Under the pieces are notes generated by a model, which saw only the letters and a program-made list of their open reading frames with translations, had not been told where the DNA came from and ran no database searches. Source: Sulfurimonas sp. (lineage in GTDB: Bacteria > Campylobacterota > Campylobacteria > Campylobacterales > Sulfurimonadaceae). From it: a DNA stretch of 32,245 nt. Each line of letters begins with the position of its first letter. The first letter of the stretch is position 1. Location of the stretch: positions 1-32,245 of the forward strand of contig NZ_JALOAN010000024.1 in NCBI RefSeq assembly GCF_023228785.1, written 5' to 3'. Below are positions 1-8,370 of this stretch, piece by piece. A program made the translations under genes and the position numbers.

Positions 1-720
1 TGGTTATGGATCGAAGTAGCTATGCTATTTGGTTCAGGTATCCTTGGTATGGGTCACCACTACTTCTGGATTGGTACACCTGAGTACTGGTGGGAAATTG
101 GAGCGCTATTTAGTGCACTAGAGCCATTACCACTTGTAGCGATGTTTATCCACGTTCTTTATGACTGGGGTAAAACACAAGGTGGGCAAGATGCTACTGG
201 ACAAAAAGTTTCAGTTATTAACAATAAACCAGCGTTTACTTGGTTTGTTCTAAATGCATTTGGTAACTTTTTAGGTGCTGGTATATGGGGATTTTTCCAT
301 ACACTACCACAAGTAAACCTTTATACTCATGGTACGCAGTTTACTTCAGCACACGGTCACTTAGCGTTCTTTGGTGCTTATGCTACGATACTAATAGGTA
401 TGATGTACCTTGCAGTTCAAGGTACAAATGGAATCAAGGTTATGAAAAGTACTAAGTCTTCTGTTTGGGCTGCTAGTATGATTACAGGTGGTGTTATGGG
501 TATGACTGTAGCGCTAACTATTGCTGGATACGTTCAAGTTCTAGTCTCTCGCGCACAAATGGGTGCTACATGGGCAGGATATTTTGATGGTCAAAGCGGT
601 TTATGGTTTGCACAAGCAATGGATTGGAGACTAATTATGGGTGTCGTTACATTTATAGGTTTCCTTTTCTTAGCAAAAGATTTACTATCTACTGGCAAAA
701 GCCAAATTCACGAAAGATAA
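1..720 (+). CDS. norB: Nitric oxide reductase large subunit NorB (3' part; start lies before the window)
   Basis: The reading frame is open from base 1, so this is the C-terminal part of a longer protein; an ATG at 22 is internal. NorB is the heme b/FeB subunit of the membrane cytochrome c-type NO reductase and reduces 2 NO to N2O. The visible part has the GMGHHYFWIG motif, whose two His are FeB ligands in the heme-copper oxidase superfamily. It also has the SAHGHLAFFGAY motif, whose two His are the expected heme axial ligands. Several hydrophobic helices follow, and the protein ends in a short basic/acidic tail. A 51-aa membrane ORF starts 10 nt downstream and nirS follows, so NO production and NO removal genes are adjacent. 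norC would be expected upstream, outside the window. Confidence 0.93.
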   Translation, partial: WLWIEVAMLFGSGILGMGHHYFWIGTPEYWWEIGALFSALEPLPLVAMFIHVLYDWGKTQGGQDATGQKVSVINNKPAFTWFVLNAFGNFLGAGIWGFFHTLPQVNLYTHGTQFTSAHGHLAFFGAYATILIGMMYLAVQGTNGIKVMKSTKSSVWAASMITGGVMGMTVALTIAGYVQVLVSRAQMGATWAGYFDGQSGLWFAQAMDWRLIMGVVTFIGFLFLAKDLLSTGKSQIHER

Positions 721-730
721 GGAGAATACT

Positions 731-886
731 ATGTTTGAACCAATGACAGACGTTATTCCAAGCTTTTTTGCTTGGATTAACCAAGGACCATTAACTCTTA
801 CGCTTTTTCTTCACACTATTATTATACTTCCAATGTTTTGGATTTATAGACAAGAAAAAACTCGTTTAGAGAACGAAAGTAAATAA
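731..886 (+). CDS. Small single-span membrane protein downstream of norB (51 aa)
   Basis: The ATG at 731 is preceded by AAGGAGA at 719-725, five nt before the start, and lies 10 nt after the norB stop. The 51-aa product begins MFEPMTDVIPSFFAWINQ. It has one hydrophobic helix at about residues 21-38, followed by a charged C-terminal tail (YRQEKTRLENESK). This layout, one helix then a polar tail, resembles CcoQ-type small subunits of cbb3 oxidases, which belong to the same superfamily as NorB. The resemblance is in architecture only. A small NorB partner or assembly factor is an inference. The gene is real on the evidence of RBS, spacing and composition; its function is unknown. Confidence 0.72.
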   Translation: MFEPMTDVIPSFFAWINQGPLTLTLFLHTIIILPMFWIYRQEKTRLENESK

Positions 887-899
887 AACCGATTGTTGT

Positions 900-917
900 G
901 CGGGCCTTCGGGCCTGC
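900..917 (+). terminator. UUCG-tetraloop hairpin between the norB unit and nirS
   Basis: A 7-bp stem (GCGGGCC at 900-906 with GGCCTGC at 911-917, one G-U pair) closes a TTCG loop. It is the most GC-rich spot in the neighbourhood. The T-tract after it is weak (a broken TATATCTTTATTTT), so it may terminate only partly or act as an mRNA processing or stability hairpin between the two transcripts. Confidence 0.55.
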
Positions 918-947
918 GTATATCTTTATTTTAGGAGGAAGAATAAA

Positions 948-2588
948 ATGAGATTAAATAAATTAGTTATGTCAATTGCTGCTTTTGCAGTAGTTACGAC
1001 GGGTGTTAGCGCTGCTACATCCAACATGGATGTAGAGAAAGTTTTCGAAAAAGAGTGTCAAGGTTGTCACGGTCCTAACCACGAAGGTGGTGTTGGTTCT
1101 GACTTACGCCCAGATGTAATTGCTAAGAAAAATGCATATACTCTTGCAGAGACTATTTTAAATGGTAAAGCAGGTACTGCTATGCCTGGATTTAAAGACA
1201 GTTTTTCTAAAGATGATGCAGATAAAATGGTTGACTATCTACAAGCTTTTAAAGGTAGAAAAATTAAGCAGCTTACACTTGAAGCTGTAAAAGAAGGGTG
1301 GAAGCCTCTAAATGATAGAGCTGCATTTTTCTCTAAATATCCACAAGCTGTAGATGTTAAGAAAAACACTGATATCTGTTTCGTAACTGAAAGAGATGCA
1401 GAGCGCGTTGCATTTGTTGATGGTACTAGTGGTAAAGTTTTATCTAAGCACCCAGCTGGTTTTGCTGTTCACGTTACAGTAACTAACAAGCGTCAACCTC
1501 GTTATGCTTACTCGATCTCTCGTTCAGGTCTTGTAACAATGTTTGACCTTAATACTCCAGGTCAGCAAAAAATTGCTGAGTGTCAAGTTGGATCAGACTC
1601 TCGTGGTCTTGCAGTTTCTCCAGATGGTAAGTACCTAATGGCTGGTAACTACGTTCCAGGCGGCGCTGTACTTATGGATGCTATGACTCTTGAGCCACTG
1701 AAAGTTTATCCAACTTCTAGTGTAATTAAGCCAAACGGTGATATAGCTTCATCTCGTGTAGCTGGTATTTTTGATACTCCATATGGTCCTTATATTGCAT
1801 TCGCACTTAAAGATGGTGGGCATGTATATATAGTTGATTATTCTAAGCCAGGTTTCCCAATTGTTGGAGATATTCCAAATATTGGTGATATTCTTCACGA
1901 TGGTTTCTTAAATGAAGGTAAAGAGATTGGTAGATACTTATTTATCGCTTCTCAAGGTTCAGATGTTGTTGGTGTTGTAGACTTTAAAACTAAGTCGCTT
2001 GTAACTAAAATCTATACTGGTCCAGCTTCTAAGCCACACCCAGGACAAGGTTCTTCATGGTACAATGAGACTCTAGGTCAACAACTAGGCGCTACAGTTA
2101 ATATGAACTTAGGTCAAGTAACTATTTGGGATGATAACTTTGATGTTATTCGTCAAATTCCAGTAGGCGGTGGTGGACTATTTATTGGTACATCTGAGCA
2201 TACACCTTTCCTATGGGCTGATAACGTTCTAGGTGGAGAAGATGTTTGGAATCAAATTCATTTGATCAATAAGCAGACTCTTGAGTTAGATAGAATTCTT
2301 ACTGTTGGTACTAAACAAGGTACAGTTATAGACCCAGTAACACATAAAGTACTTTACAAGTGGAACGTTCCAACTGTTAAAGATGCTGATGGTAAAGCAG
2401 TGATTCCTAGAATCTTACACGCAGAGCCAGCAAATCATGGTCACTGGACTATGATTTCTGAGTGGAATGCAGGTCGTATCGGTATATATGAAGCTAAAAC
2501 AGGTAAATTTGTTAAATATATAGAAGGTTTAACAACTCCTACTTTTACTTACTCTATCGAGCATAGACAAACTATCCCAGGTGCATAA
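948..2588 (+). CDS. nirS: Cytochrome cd1 nitrite reductase NirS
   Basis: The product is a periplasmic NO-forming nitrite reductase of 546 aa. It has a signal peptide (residues 1-22) and a cytochrome c domain with CQGCH at 37-41 and a likely Met ligand in AMPGF (M79). An eight-bladed d1-heme propeller follows from about residue 135. The start follows a strong AGGAGGA site. Compared from memory with Paracoccus NirS, the proximal d1 His is kept (AVHVTV, H175) and so is the first distal catalytic His (ILHDG, H317). The region matching the second distal His (Paracoccus H388, in ATSHMGDD) reads ATVNMNLG here, with Asn385 at that column. NirN, the dihydro-heme d1 dehydrogenase, has the same architecture and is the main alternative. 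Position beside norB and the nirCJFE genes supports NirS. Confidence 0.88.
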   Translation: MRLNKLVMSIAAFAVVTTGVSAATSNMDVEKVFEKECQGCHGPNHEGGVGSDLRPDVIAKKNAYTLAETILNGKAGTAMPGFKDSFSKDDADKMVDYLQAFKGRKIKQLTLEAVKEGWKPLNDRAAFFSKYPQAVDVKKNTDICFVTERDAERVAFVDGTSGKVLSKHPAGFAVHVTVTNKRQPRYAYSISRSGLVTMFDLNTPGQQKIAECQVGSDSRGLAVSPDGKYLMAGNYVPGGAVLMDAMTLEPLKVYPTSSVIKPNGDIASSRVAGIFDTPYGPYIAFALKDGGHVYIVDYSKPGFPIVGDIPNIGDILHDGFLNEGKEIGRYLFIASQGSDVVGVVDFKTKSLVTKIYTGPASKPHPGQGSSWYNETLGQQLGATVNMNLGQVTIWDDNFDVIRQIPVGGGGLFIGTSEHTPFLWADNVLGGEDVWNQIHLINKQTLELDRILTVGTKQGTVIDPVTHKVLYKWNVPTVKDADGKAVIPRILHAEPANHGHWTMISEWNAGRIGIYEAKTGKFVKYIEGLTTPTFTYSIEHRQTIPGA

Positions 2589-2606
2589 TTAGCACTTATA
2601 CTACAA

Positions 2607-2630
2607 GTTTCTCTCCTTTTGGAGAGAAAC
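2607..2630 (+). terminator. Hairpin terminator after nirS
   Basis: A perfect 10-bp inverted repeat (GTTTCTCTCC at 2607-2616, GGAGAGAAAC at 2621-2630) with a TTTT loop lies 19 nt after the nirS stop. The following ATCTTTAAAC is only modestly T-rich. It most likely ends the nirS transcript and separates it from the nirC unit, which has its own candidate promoter. Confidence 0.72.
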
Positions 2631-2652
2631 ATCTTTAAACTTCACAAAAAAT

Positions 2653-2701
2653 GTCAAACTTGACTAAAATCAACCATTTTTTTCCAATAAATAGCTATTC
2701 T
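2653..2701 (+). promoter_or_regulatory. FNR/DNR/NNR-type box and -10-like hexamer upstream of the nirC operon
   Basis: TTGACTAAAATCAA at 2660-2673 fits the TTGAY-N4-RTCAA consensus of FNR/DNR/NNR regulators of the CRP superfamily. Its left half is shared with a second palindrome (GTCAA-AC-TTGAC, 2653-2664). A -10-like TATTCT lies at 2696-2701. That places the box centre near -41.5, the class II activator position, if transcription starts near 2708. The regulator is not in the window. The match is seen directly; the regulation is inferred. Confidence 0.55.
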
Positions 2702-2793
2702 AAGCATATGCAATAATGACAAAATTCAATTTGCATAAACTATAAATCAAGCTTTGCTTTGATAAAATAGAACATAAATATGAAAGATGAAAC

Positions 2794-3099
2794 ATGAAAA
2801 AAATTACAATACTGGTATTGGCTTTGTCGGCTTTTTTATACTCTAATGATATAGATGGTAAAGAAGTATTTAAAACCTACTGTTGGGGATGTCATCATGA
2901 GACTGCTGAAGCTTTTGGTCCTTCTTTTTCTGAGATTGCAAACAATAGAAGCAAAGATGAAATTAGAGCCTATATCATTGATCCAAAAGCGATGTATGAA
3001 GCTTTTGGTTATAAAAGGACAGTAATGACTGAGTTTAACTTAAGTGACAAAGAATTAGATGCAGTAACTAATTACATTCTCTTACAAAAGGGTAAATAA
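2794..3099 (+). CDS. nirC: NirC-like periplasmic monoheme cytochrome c
   Basis: The 101-aa exported cytochrome has a short signal peptide (MKKITILVLALSAFLYS) and one CWGCH heme motif at about residues 30-34. A likely Met ligand lies in the VMTEF segment near residue 78, followed by a C-terminal helix. In nir clusters NirC is a small c-type cytochrome linked to NirS electron supply or d1 maturation. Its place as first gene of the d1-heme operon supports that name. Its stop overlaps the nirJ start (TAATG), so translation is coupled. Small class I cytochromes are hard to tell apart by sequence, so the symbol rests mainly on context. Confidence 0.78.
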   Translation: MKKITILVLALSAFLYSNDIDGKEVFKTYCWGCHHETAEAFGPSFSEIANNRSKDEIRAYIIDPKAMYEAFGYKRTVMTEFNLSDKELDAVTNYILLQKGK

Positions 3100-4223
3100 T
3101 GTTTAGACTATCAAACTTAATATCTTCAGTAGTTGAAGGTAAAAATGAGAGAGTTTTAGATGGCTCGATAGCTATCTGGAACTTTACAAATCGCTGTAAC
3201 CTATCTTGTATGCATTGCTATTCAAAATCAACTCTTGATGAAGTAGATGCGCTTACAACTACGCAAATTAAAAAAACGATCTTAGAGATGAAAGAAAATG
3301 GTGTTAAGTTCATAATCTTTTCAGGTGGCGAGCCACTTACTAGAAAAGATCTCTTTGAGATAGCTGATTTTTGCAAGGAAAATGGCATCATCACTTATCT
3401 CTCAAGCAATGGACTTTATTTTACCAAGGGCAATGTTGGACGTATAGTAGAGACTTTTAACTATGTTGGCATTAGCATCGATGGAGATGAAGAGACACAT
3501 GATTACTTTCGAGGATTGAAGGGCGCATTTCGTGAGACTCTAAAGGCTGTAAAACTTGCAAATGAAACTGGCGCGAAAGTTGGTATCCGATTTACTATTA
3601 CAAAAGAGACTATAGGCTCATTAGAGTATATATTTGATCTTGTTGAGAAAGAAAATATACCTAAGATCTATATCTCGCATCTTGTTTACTCAGGACGTGG
3701 GCTTGACAACCTTAAGATGGATCTCACAAAAGAGCAAAGAAGAGAGTCTGTTGAGTTTATACTTAAAAAAGCATTTGAGTACTATGATACTGGCAGAGAA
3801 ATAGAGATAGTAACTGGCAATATGGAGCAAGATGCAATCCTCTTTTTAAATGAGTTTGCATCAAGATATCCAGATCTAAAAGATATTATGAGATCTAGGC
3901 TTACTTCATGGGGTGGAAATTCGGCTGGCAGAAAACTACTAAATATAAATAGTGAAGGTGATGTTCGACCTGATCCATTTTTCCCTATAACTATTGGAAA
4001 TATTATAAAGCAAGATTTTGGCGAGATCTGGCAAAACGGCGAACTACTTGATAAACTTAGAACTCATCCACGAGAAGTTAGTGGGATCTGTAGCGAGTGT
4101 GAGCAGATAGACATTTGTAACGGTGGATCTCGTGCTCGTGCATACGCGATAACTGGTGATTTATGGAGCGAAGATCCATCTTGTTATTTAACCAAAGAGG
4201 AGAGACAAAGAAATGAAGTTTAA
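3099..4223 (+). CDS. nirJ: Heme d1 biosynthesis radical SAM protein NirJ
   Basis: This 374-aa radical SAM/SPASM enzyme has the cluster motif CNLSCMHC (C33, C37, C40), the GGEP segment (FSGGEPL), and a C-terminal Cys-rich segment (GICSECEQIDICNGG followed by SCY) for an auxiliary Fe-S cluster. NirJ acts in heme d1 synthesis, converting the propionate side chains of didecarboxysiroheme to oxo groups. Related enzymes such as AhbC/AhbD and PqqE share the fold. Being between nirC and nirF makes NirJ the best call. It overlaps nirC by 1 nt and nirF by 11 nt. Confidence 0.93.
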   Translation: MFRLSNLISSVVEGKNERVLDGSIAIWNFTNRCNLSCMHCYSKSTLDEVDALTTTQIKKTILEMKENGVKFIIFSGGEPLTRKDLFEIADFCKENGIITYLSSNGLYFTKGNVGRIVETFNYVGISIDGDEETHDYFRGLKGAFRETLKAVKLANETGAKVGIRFTITKETIGSLEYIFDLVEKENIPKIYISHLVYSGRGLDNLKMDLTKEQRRESVEFILKKAFEYYDTGREIEIVTGNMEQDAILFLNEFASRYPDLKDIMRSRLTSWGGNSAGRKLLNINSEGDVRPDPFFPITIGNIIKQDFGEIWQNGELLDKLRTHPREVSGICSECEQIDICNGGSRARAYAITGDLWSEDPSCYLTKEERQRNEV

Positions 4224-5349
4224 AAAAACAATACTTGGTGCAGTAATCCTTGCAACAACACTTACTAGTCTAAGCGCAAAGGGTGTAAATCCGATTTTAA
4301 GAATGCTAGACAAGGAAGAGAAACTCTTTGTAGTTGAGAGAGAAGATAGCTCTTTGGCGGTTATAGAAAAGGGATTGACAAAGTCTCATATAAAAGGTGT
4401 TCACAACATGAACCACGGTGTTGTGAAGTTTTACGGTAAAGATGGCTACATCATCTCAAGAGATGGCTATGTTATAAAGTTTGACCCAGAAGAAGAGGTA
4501 ATTCTCAAAGAGAAAAAAACAAGTGATAGTGCGATCGGTTTTACAGTTGCAAAAAACTTTCTTGCTGTTGCAAACTATGCCAAAAAAAGTGTAGATATTT
4601 TAGATAGAGATCTAAACCCGATCCAATCATTTGAAACTGGTTCAAAAAATGTTGGTATAAAGCAATATAAAAATTATCTTATATTTTCACAAATGAACAA
4701 TGACAAAATAACAGTTTTAAAAGACAAGAATGAGGGTAAAGGGCTTCCTAACTTTGAGATATATAAAGAGTTTGAAGATGTCGGGGTGATGCCTTTTGAT
4801 GCTATGATAAAAGATAATAACTTTATAACAGGTTTTTTTCAAAGTGACCATTTTGGAGTTGTAGATCTAGACACTATGAAGTACTCTAAGATAGAAATAC
4901 TTCTAGATGATAGAAAACCAGTTCTTAAAGTTCCTCACTTTGGTTTTTGGAGTATTGGTGGCGGTCATGTGTTTATTCCCGCAGTTGGTAATAATAAAGT
5001 ACTAGTTTATACACCTGATTTTAAGTTTGAAAAAATTATAGAAACTGAGGGTTTACCAGTGTTTACTGCACTCTCACCTGATAAAAAATTCCTAGCTGTA
5101 ACATTTAGTGGAGAAAAATTTCCTGTGCTTCAAATCATAGATACCACAACTCTAGAAGTTATTAAAAGATTTGAATTTGATGGAAAAGTTCTGCATGTTA
5201 GATGGTCAGGTATCAGACCAAATCTTTATGTATCTGTAAATGATACAAATAAAATAGCTGTTTTAAATACTGATTCTTGGTATTTAAGTCGTGAAATATT
5301 TCAAGTTAAAAAACCATCTGGTATATTTATTTATGAGGAAGACAGATAA
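4213..5349 (+). CDS. nirF: Heme d1 biosynthesis protein NirF (d1-type beta-propeller)
   Basis: The 378-aa protein has a signal peptide (ending near LSAKG) and a beta-propeller related to the d1 domain of NirS, but no CxxCH. The segment NMNHGVVKF (H68) matches the conserved proximal His region of the d1/NirF family. NirF binds a d1 precursor in the periplasm in a late step of heme d1 synthesis. Lack of the N-terminal cytochrome domain excludes NirS and NirN. The ATG at 4213 lies inside the end of nirJ, with an RBS in the nirJ coding sequence (GAGGAGAGA), and the stop overlaps the start of the next gene. Confidence 0.9.
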   Translation: MKFKKTILGAVILATTLTSLSAKGVNPILRMLDKEEKLFVVEREDSSLAVIEKGLTKSHIKGVHNMNHGVVKFYGKDGYIISRDGYVIKFDPEEEVILKEKKTSDSAIGFTVAKNFLAVANYAKKSVDILDRDLNPIQSFETGSKNVGIKQYKNYLIFSQMNNDKITVLKDKNEGKGLPNFEIYKEFEDVGVMPFDAMIKDNNFITGFFQSDHFGVVDLDTMKYSKIEILLDDRKPVLKVPHFGFWSIGGGHVFIPAVGNNKVLVYTPDFKFEKIIETEGLPVFTALSPDKKFLAVTFSGEKFPVLQIIDTTTLEVIKRFEFDGKVLHVRWSGIRPNLYVSVNDTNKIAVLNTDSWYLSREIFQVKKPSGIFIYEEDR

Positions 5350-6089
5350 TGAATAAGGTCTATTTAACGGGTGCTGGTCCTGGAGATATAGAGCTTTTAA
5401 CCATAAAAGCACTCAGAGTAATAAAGGAAGCTGATGTTATCATATATGATAGGTTGGCGAATCCAGATATACTAAAAGAAGCAAAGAGTGGCTGTGAGTT
5501 TGTATATGTAGGCAAAGAAGATGGCAGACATATAATGCCTCAAGATGATATAAATGAGGTAATCTACCAAAATGCTCTAAAACACAAGTGTGTTGTCCGT
5601 TTAAAAGGCGGGGATCCTTTTGTTTTTGGTCGTGGTGGAGAAGAGGCTCTTTACTTACTAGAGAGAGGCGTAAAATTTGATGTTATACCTGGTATAACCT
5701 CTGCTATATCAGCACCTGCATATGCTGGAATACCAGTGACTCATCGCGGTGTATCGGTTAGTTTTAGAGTGGTGACTGGACATGAATCTCCAAATAAAAA
5801 AATCTCTCAAATTCCATGGGAAAATTTTAAATCTGATGATACTATTGTCTTTTTAATGGGACTTCATAATCTTCCAAGAATATCTAAAAAACTCATAGAG
5901 CTTGGAAAAGGCTCAGATTATCCTGTTGCGGTTATCTCAAAAGGAACAACAAAAGATCAAATAGTTGTTGTTGGAACTCTTGGAAATATCGTAGAAAAAG
6001 CGAAGGATGTACCAACTCCAGCACTTATAGTAGTGGGAAGAGTTGTTGAACTCAGAGATCAACTTAAATGGTTTGAGGGTAATGATTAA
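5349..6089 (+). CDS. nirE: Uroporphyrinogen-III C-methyltransferase (NirE/CobA type)
   Basis: The 246-aa SUMT carries out two SAM-dependent methylations of uroporphyrinogen III to give precorrin-2, the branch point to siroheme and heme d1. Family motifs are clear: YLTGAGPGDIELLTIKA at the N terminus, the KGGDPFVFGRGGEE loop, and the GITSAISAPAYAGIPVTHR segment. It is a stand-alone SUMT without CysG dehydrogenase/chelatase domains. Position between nirF and the kinase gene suggests it is dedicated to heme d1 (NirE). It could equally supply siroheme or cobalamin, and the cobA name would then apply. It overlaps both neighbours. Confidence 0.92.
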   Translation: MNKVYLTGAGPGDIELLTIKALRVIKEADVIIYDRLANPDILKEAKSGCEFVYVGKEDGRHIMPQDDINEVIYQNALKHKCVVRLKGGDPFVFGRGGEEALYLLERGVKFDVIPGITSAISAPAYAGIPVTHRGVSVSFRVVTGHESPNKKISQIPWENFKSDDTIVFLMGLHNLPRISKKLIELGKGSDYPVAVISKGTTKDQIVVVGTLGNIVEKAKDVPTPALIVVGRVVELRDQLKWFEGND

Positions 6090-7587
6090 GCATAATTACA
6101 AAGATGCAATAGAGATTAGTAAAAATATCTACTGGGTTGGAATGTACTTACAAGACGACCCATTTCAGTGTCATCCATACTTTATAAAAAATGGTAATGA
6201 GTCTATTTTGGTAGATCCTGGATCTATGTTAGAGTTTGAAGAGACTGTTAGAAAAGTAAAAAGCATAGCCGATATAAGCAGTATAAAATACATTATACTT
6301 CATCATCAAGATCCAGACTTAGCAGCTGCAGTTCCGGAGATAGAAAAGCTTATAAATAGAGATGATTTACTTATCGTTACGCACTCAAGAACAGCTCTGT
6401 TGATAAAACATTATCTTGTAAGCTCAGATTATTATGAGATAGACAAAAATGATAACAAGCTTATTACTTCAAGTGGATTTACACTTGAGTTTTACACTAC
6501 ACCATATTGTCATGCACCAGGGGCTTTTGTAAGTTATGAACCACAAACAAAGACACTTTTTTCGGGTGATATCTTTGGAGGCATAGAAAAATCATGGGAA
6601 TTTTATGCAGATGAGACATACTTTACTAAAGCAAAGCAGTTTCATCAAGAGTATATGCCAAGTAAAGATATATTTAACTTTGCACTACAAAAAATTGAAA
6701 AGTTAGATCTAGAGTTAATTGCACCACAACACGGCTCTATTATAAAAAAGAAATATATTAAAAATCTTATAGAAGATATGAAAAAATTAGATTGTGGAAT
6801 ATATATAGATGCAAAGTACAATCAAGAATTACTAGATACTATAAATGAATTACAAGAGAAAAAAGAGACTATTAAACAAAGAGATAAACAACTCTATGAG
6901 CAGTCAAAACGAGCCGAAATGGGTGAAATGATAGGAAATATTGCTCATCAGTGGAGACAGCCATTAGCCATAATAAATACAATTTTAGCCATTTTAAAAG
7001 AGAAAAATAGTGCTAAAATACTAAGCAATGATGATTTTGTACAAAAGATAGAGACAATGGAAGAGAAAGTAGAGTATATGTCTGATACCATTGAAGACTT
7101 TATGAACTACTATCAACCAGATAAGAACAAAAGTATCTTTAACATAAATGAAGCCTTACAAAGAGCCTTAAAGATAACAAACTATACTGTACAAAACCAC
7201 CAAATAGAAGTAAAAACAACTATAGATGAACAACTGCATACAAAAGGCTATATAAACGAGTTTGTCCAAGTTATAGTTTCTATACTATCAAATATCTATG
7301 ATATTAAAAACATAAGAGAACTTTCTCTTGTAAATATAGACATAAAGATGCAAAAAGATGGTTTAGATGCCTTAGTTATTATAAGTGACGATGCACAAGG
7401 GATAGATGAAAAAATCATATCAAAGATTTTTAACCCATACTTTACAACGAAACACCAATCTCTTGGAACTGGACTTGGTTTGCATATTGCAAAAACCATT
7501 ATAGAGAACAATATGAATGGCTCTTTGAGCGTTAAAAACAACCAAAAAGGTGCAACTTTTATCATAAGGATGAAAAATGAAAAATGA
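6082..7587 (+). CDS. Sensor histidine kinase with N-terminal ODP-type metallo-beta-lactamase (diiron) domain
   Basis: I start at ATG 6082, which follows a GAGGGT site and overlaps nirE by 8 nt; an earlier ATG at 6043 lies deep inside nirE with no RBS. Residues 1 to about 230 form an ODP/flavodiiron-like MBL domain. The metal-ligand series is HHQDPD, HSR, CHAPG, SGDIFGG and APQHG. A coiled-coil linker (about 240-275) precedes the HisKA H-box (GNIAHQWRQPL). A HATPase domain follows with DDAQGI, FNPYFTTK and GTGLGLHIAK. There is no membrane segment, so the protein is cytoplasmic. ODP domains bind O2 at a diiron site, and flavodiiron relatives handle O2 or NO. A gas-sensing role for the nir operon is an inference from coupling to nirE. 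Confidence 0.88.
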   Translation: MIKHNYKDAIEISKNIYWVGMYLQDDPFQCHPYFIKNGNESILVDPGSMLEFEETVRKVKSIADISSIKYIILHHQDPDLAAAVPEIEKLINRDDLLIVTHSRTALLIKHYLVSSDYYEIDKNDNKLITSSGFTLEFYTTPYCHAPGAFVSYEPQTKTLFSGDIFGGIEKSWEFYADETYFTKAKQFHQEYMPSKDIFNFALQKIEKLDLELIAPQHGSIIKKKYIKNLIEDMKKLDCGIYIDAKYNQELLDTINELQEKKETIKQRDKQLYEQSKRAEMGEMIGNIAHQWRQPLAIINTILAILKEKNSAKILSNDDFVQKIETMEEKVEYMSDTIEDFMNYYQPDKNKSIFNINEALQRALKITNYTVQNHQIEVKTTIDEQLHTKGYINEFVQVIVSILSNIYDIKNIRELSLVNIDIKMQKDGLDALVIISDDAQGIDEKIISKIFNPYFTTKHQSLGTGLGLHIAKTIIENNMNGSLSVKNNQKGATFIIRMKNEK

Positions 7588-8266
7588 TGAAATTATTGAA
7601 GATATTTCTATTCTCATAGCTGAGGATGAGACACAGCTAAGGGAATATTTAGAAGAGTATTTGAAAATATTTTTTAAAAAAGTCTATGTTGCTAAGTGTG
7701 GACATGAAGGTTATTTGCAATATGTGGAGAAAAAGCCAGATATTATAATAAGTGATATAAATATGCCAAATTTAAATGGTTTAGAGATGGTAAAACGTAT
7801 TAGACAAAGGGATGAAGATACTGAAATAATTATCATAAGCGCTCACTCAGAAGAGCAAAAGTTACTTCAAGCCATAGAACTCAAACTTGTAACTTATCTT
7901 ATTAAGCCCATCAACTCACTAAAGCTAAAAGAGCTTTTATTTGGGCTTGTAGAAAAATTAAGAAGTTCAAAAAAAAGAATCTATCTTAGTAATAATATTT
8001 TTTGGGACAAAACATCCTACACTCTTTGGAACTCTGAGAAGCAGATCTCTTTAAAAGAAAAAGAGATAATGCTCTTTAGACTTCTTTGCTCTAAATCAAA
8101 CCATGCTTTTACAGCTGAGGCAATCTTTTACCACATCTATAAGGACTCAGACAAAGAGTTCTCAGAGTATGCAGTTACATCTTTTATAAAAAGGCTTAGA
8201 GCAAAACTACCTGAAAATCTAATTCAAAATGAATACGGTATAGGCTATAAAATAGTCTTAAATTGA
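7577..8266 (+). CDS. OmpR/PhoB-family response regulator, partner of the ODP kinase
   Basis: The 229-aa protein has a receiver domain (about 8-125) with the acidic pair E16/D17, phosphoacceptor D60 (IIISDINMP), a conserved Ser in IIISAHS and Lys in LIKPIN. A C-terminal winged-helix DNA-binding domain (about 140-229) follows, with the typical end GIGYKIVL. It overlaps the kinase gene by 11 nt, so the two are surely a pair. As last gene of the nirC-nirJ-nirF-nirE-kinase chain, it probably controls denitrification or nitrosative-stress genes. The target sites are not known. Confidence 0.92.
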   Translation: MKNDEIIEDISILIAEDETQLREYLEEYLKIFFKKVYVAKCGHEGYLQYVEKKPDIIISDINMPNLNGLEMVKRIRQRDEDTEIIIISAHSEEQKLLQAIELKLVTYLIKPINSLKLKELLFGLVEKLRSSKKRIYLSNNIFWDKTSYTLWNSEKQISLKEKEIMLFRLLCSKSNHAFTAEAIFYHIYKDSDKEFSEYAVTSFIKRLRAKLPENLIQNEYGIGYKIVLN

Positions 8267-8370
8267 TCTAATAAATTTAGATATTTGCTTATGACAAGAT
8301 CTGCCAAACTTGGTAGGTATAATTTTAAGTGAGACTTTCTAATATCTCCTTGATTCACAACATATTGTAT

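Noticed and set aside
948..2588. NirN instead of NirS
   Set aside because: The architecture is the same and one distal His is missing, but position directly after norB and beside nirCJFE makes NirS the better call; kept as an alternative.
6043..6081. Upstream ATG 6043 as kinase start
   Set aside because: It would overlap nirE by 47 nt and has no RBS; ATG 6082 has GAGGGT and the normal domain start.
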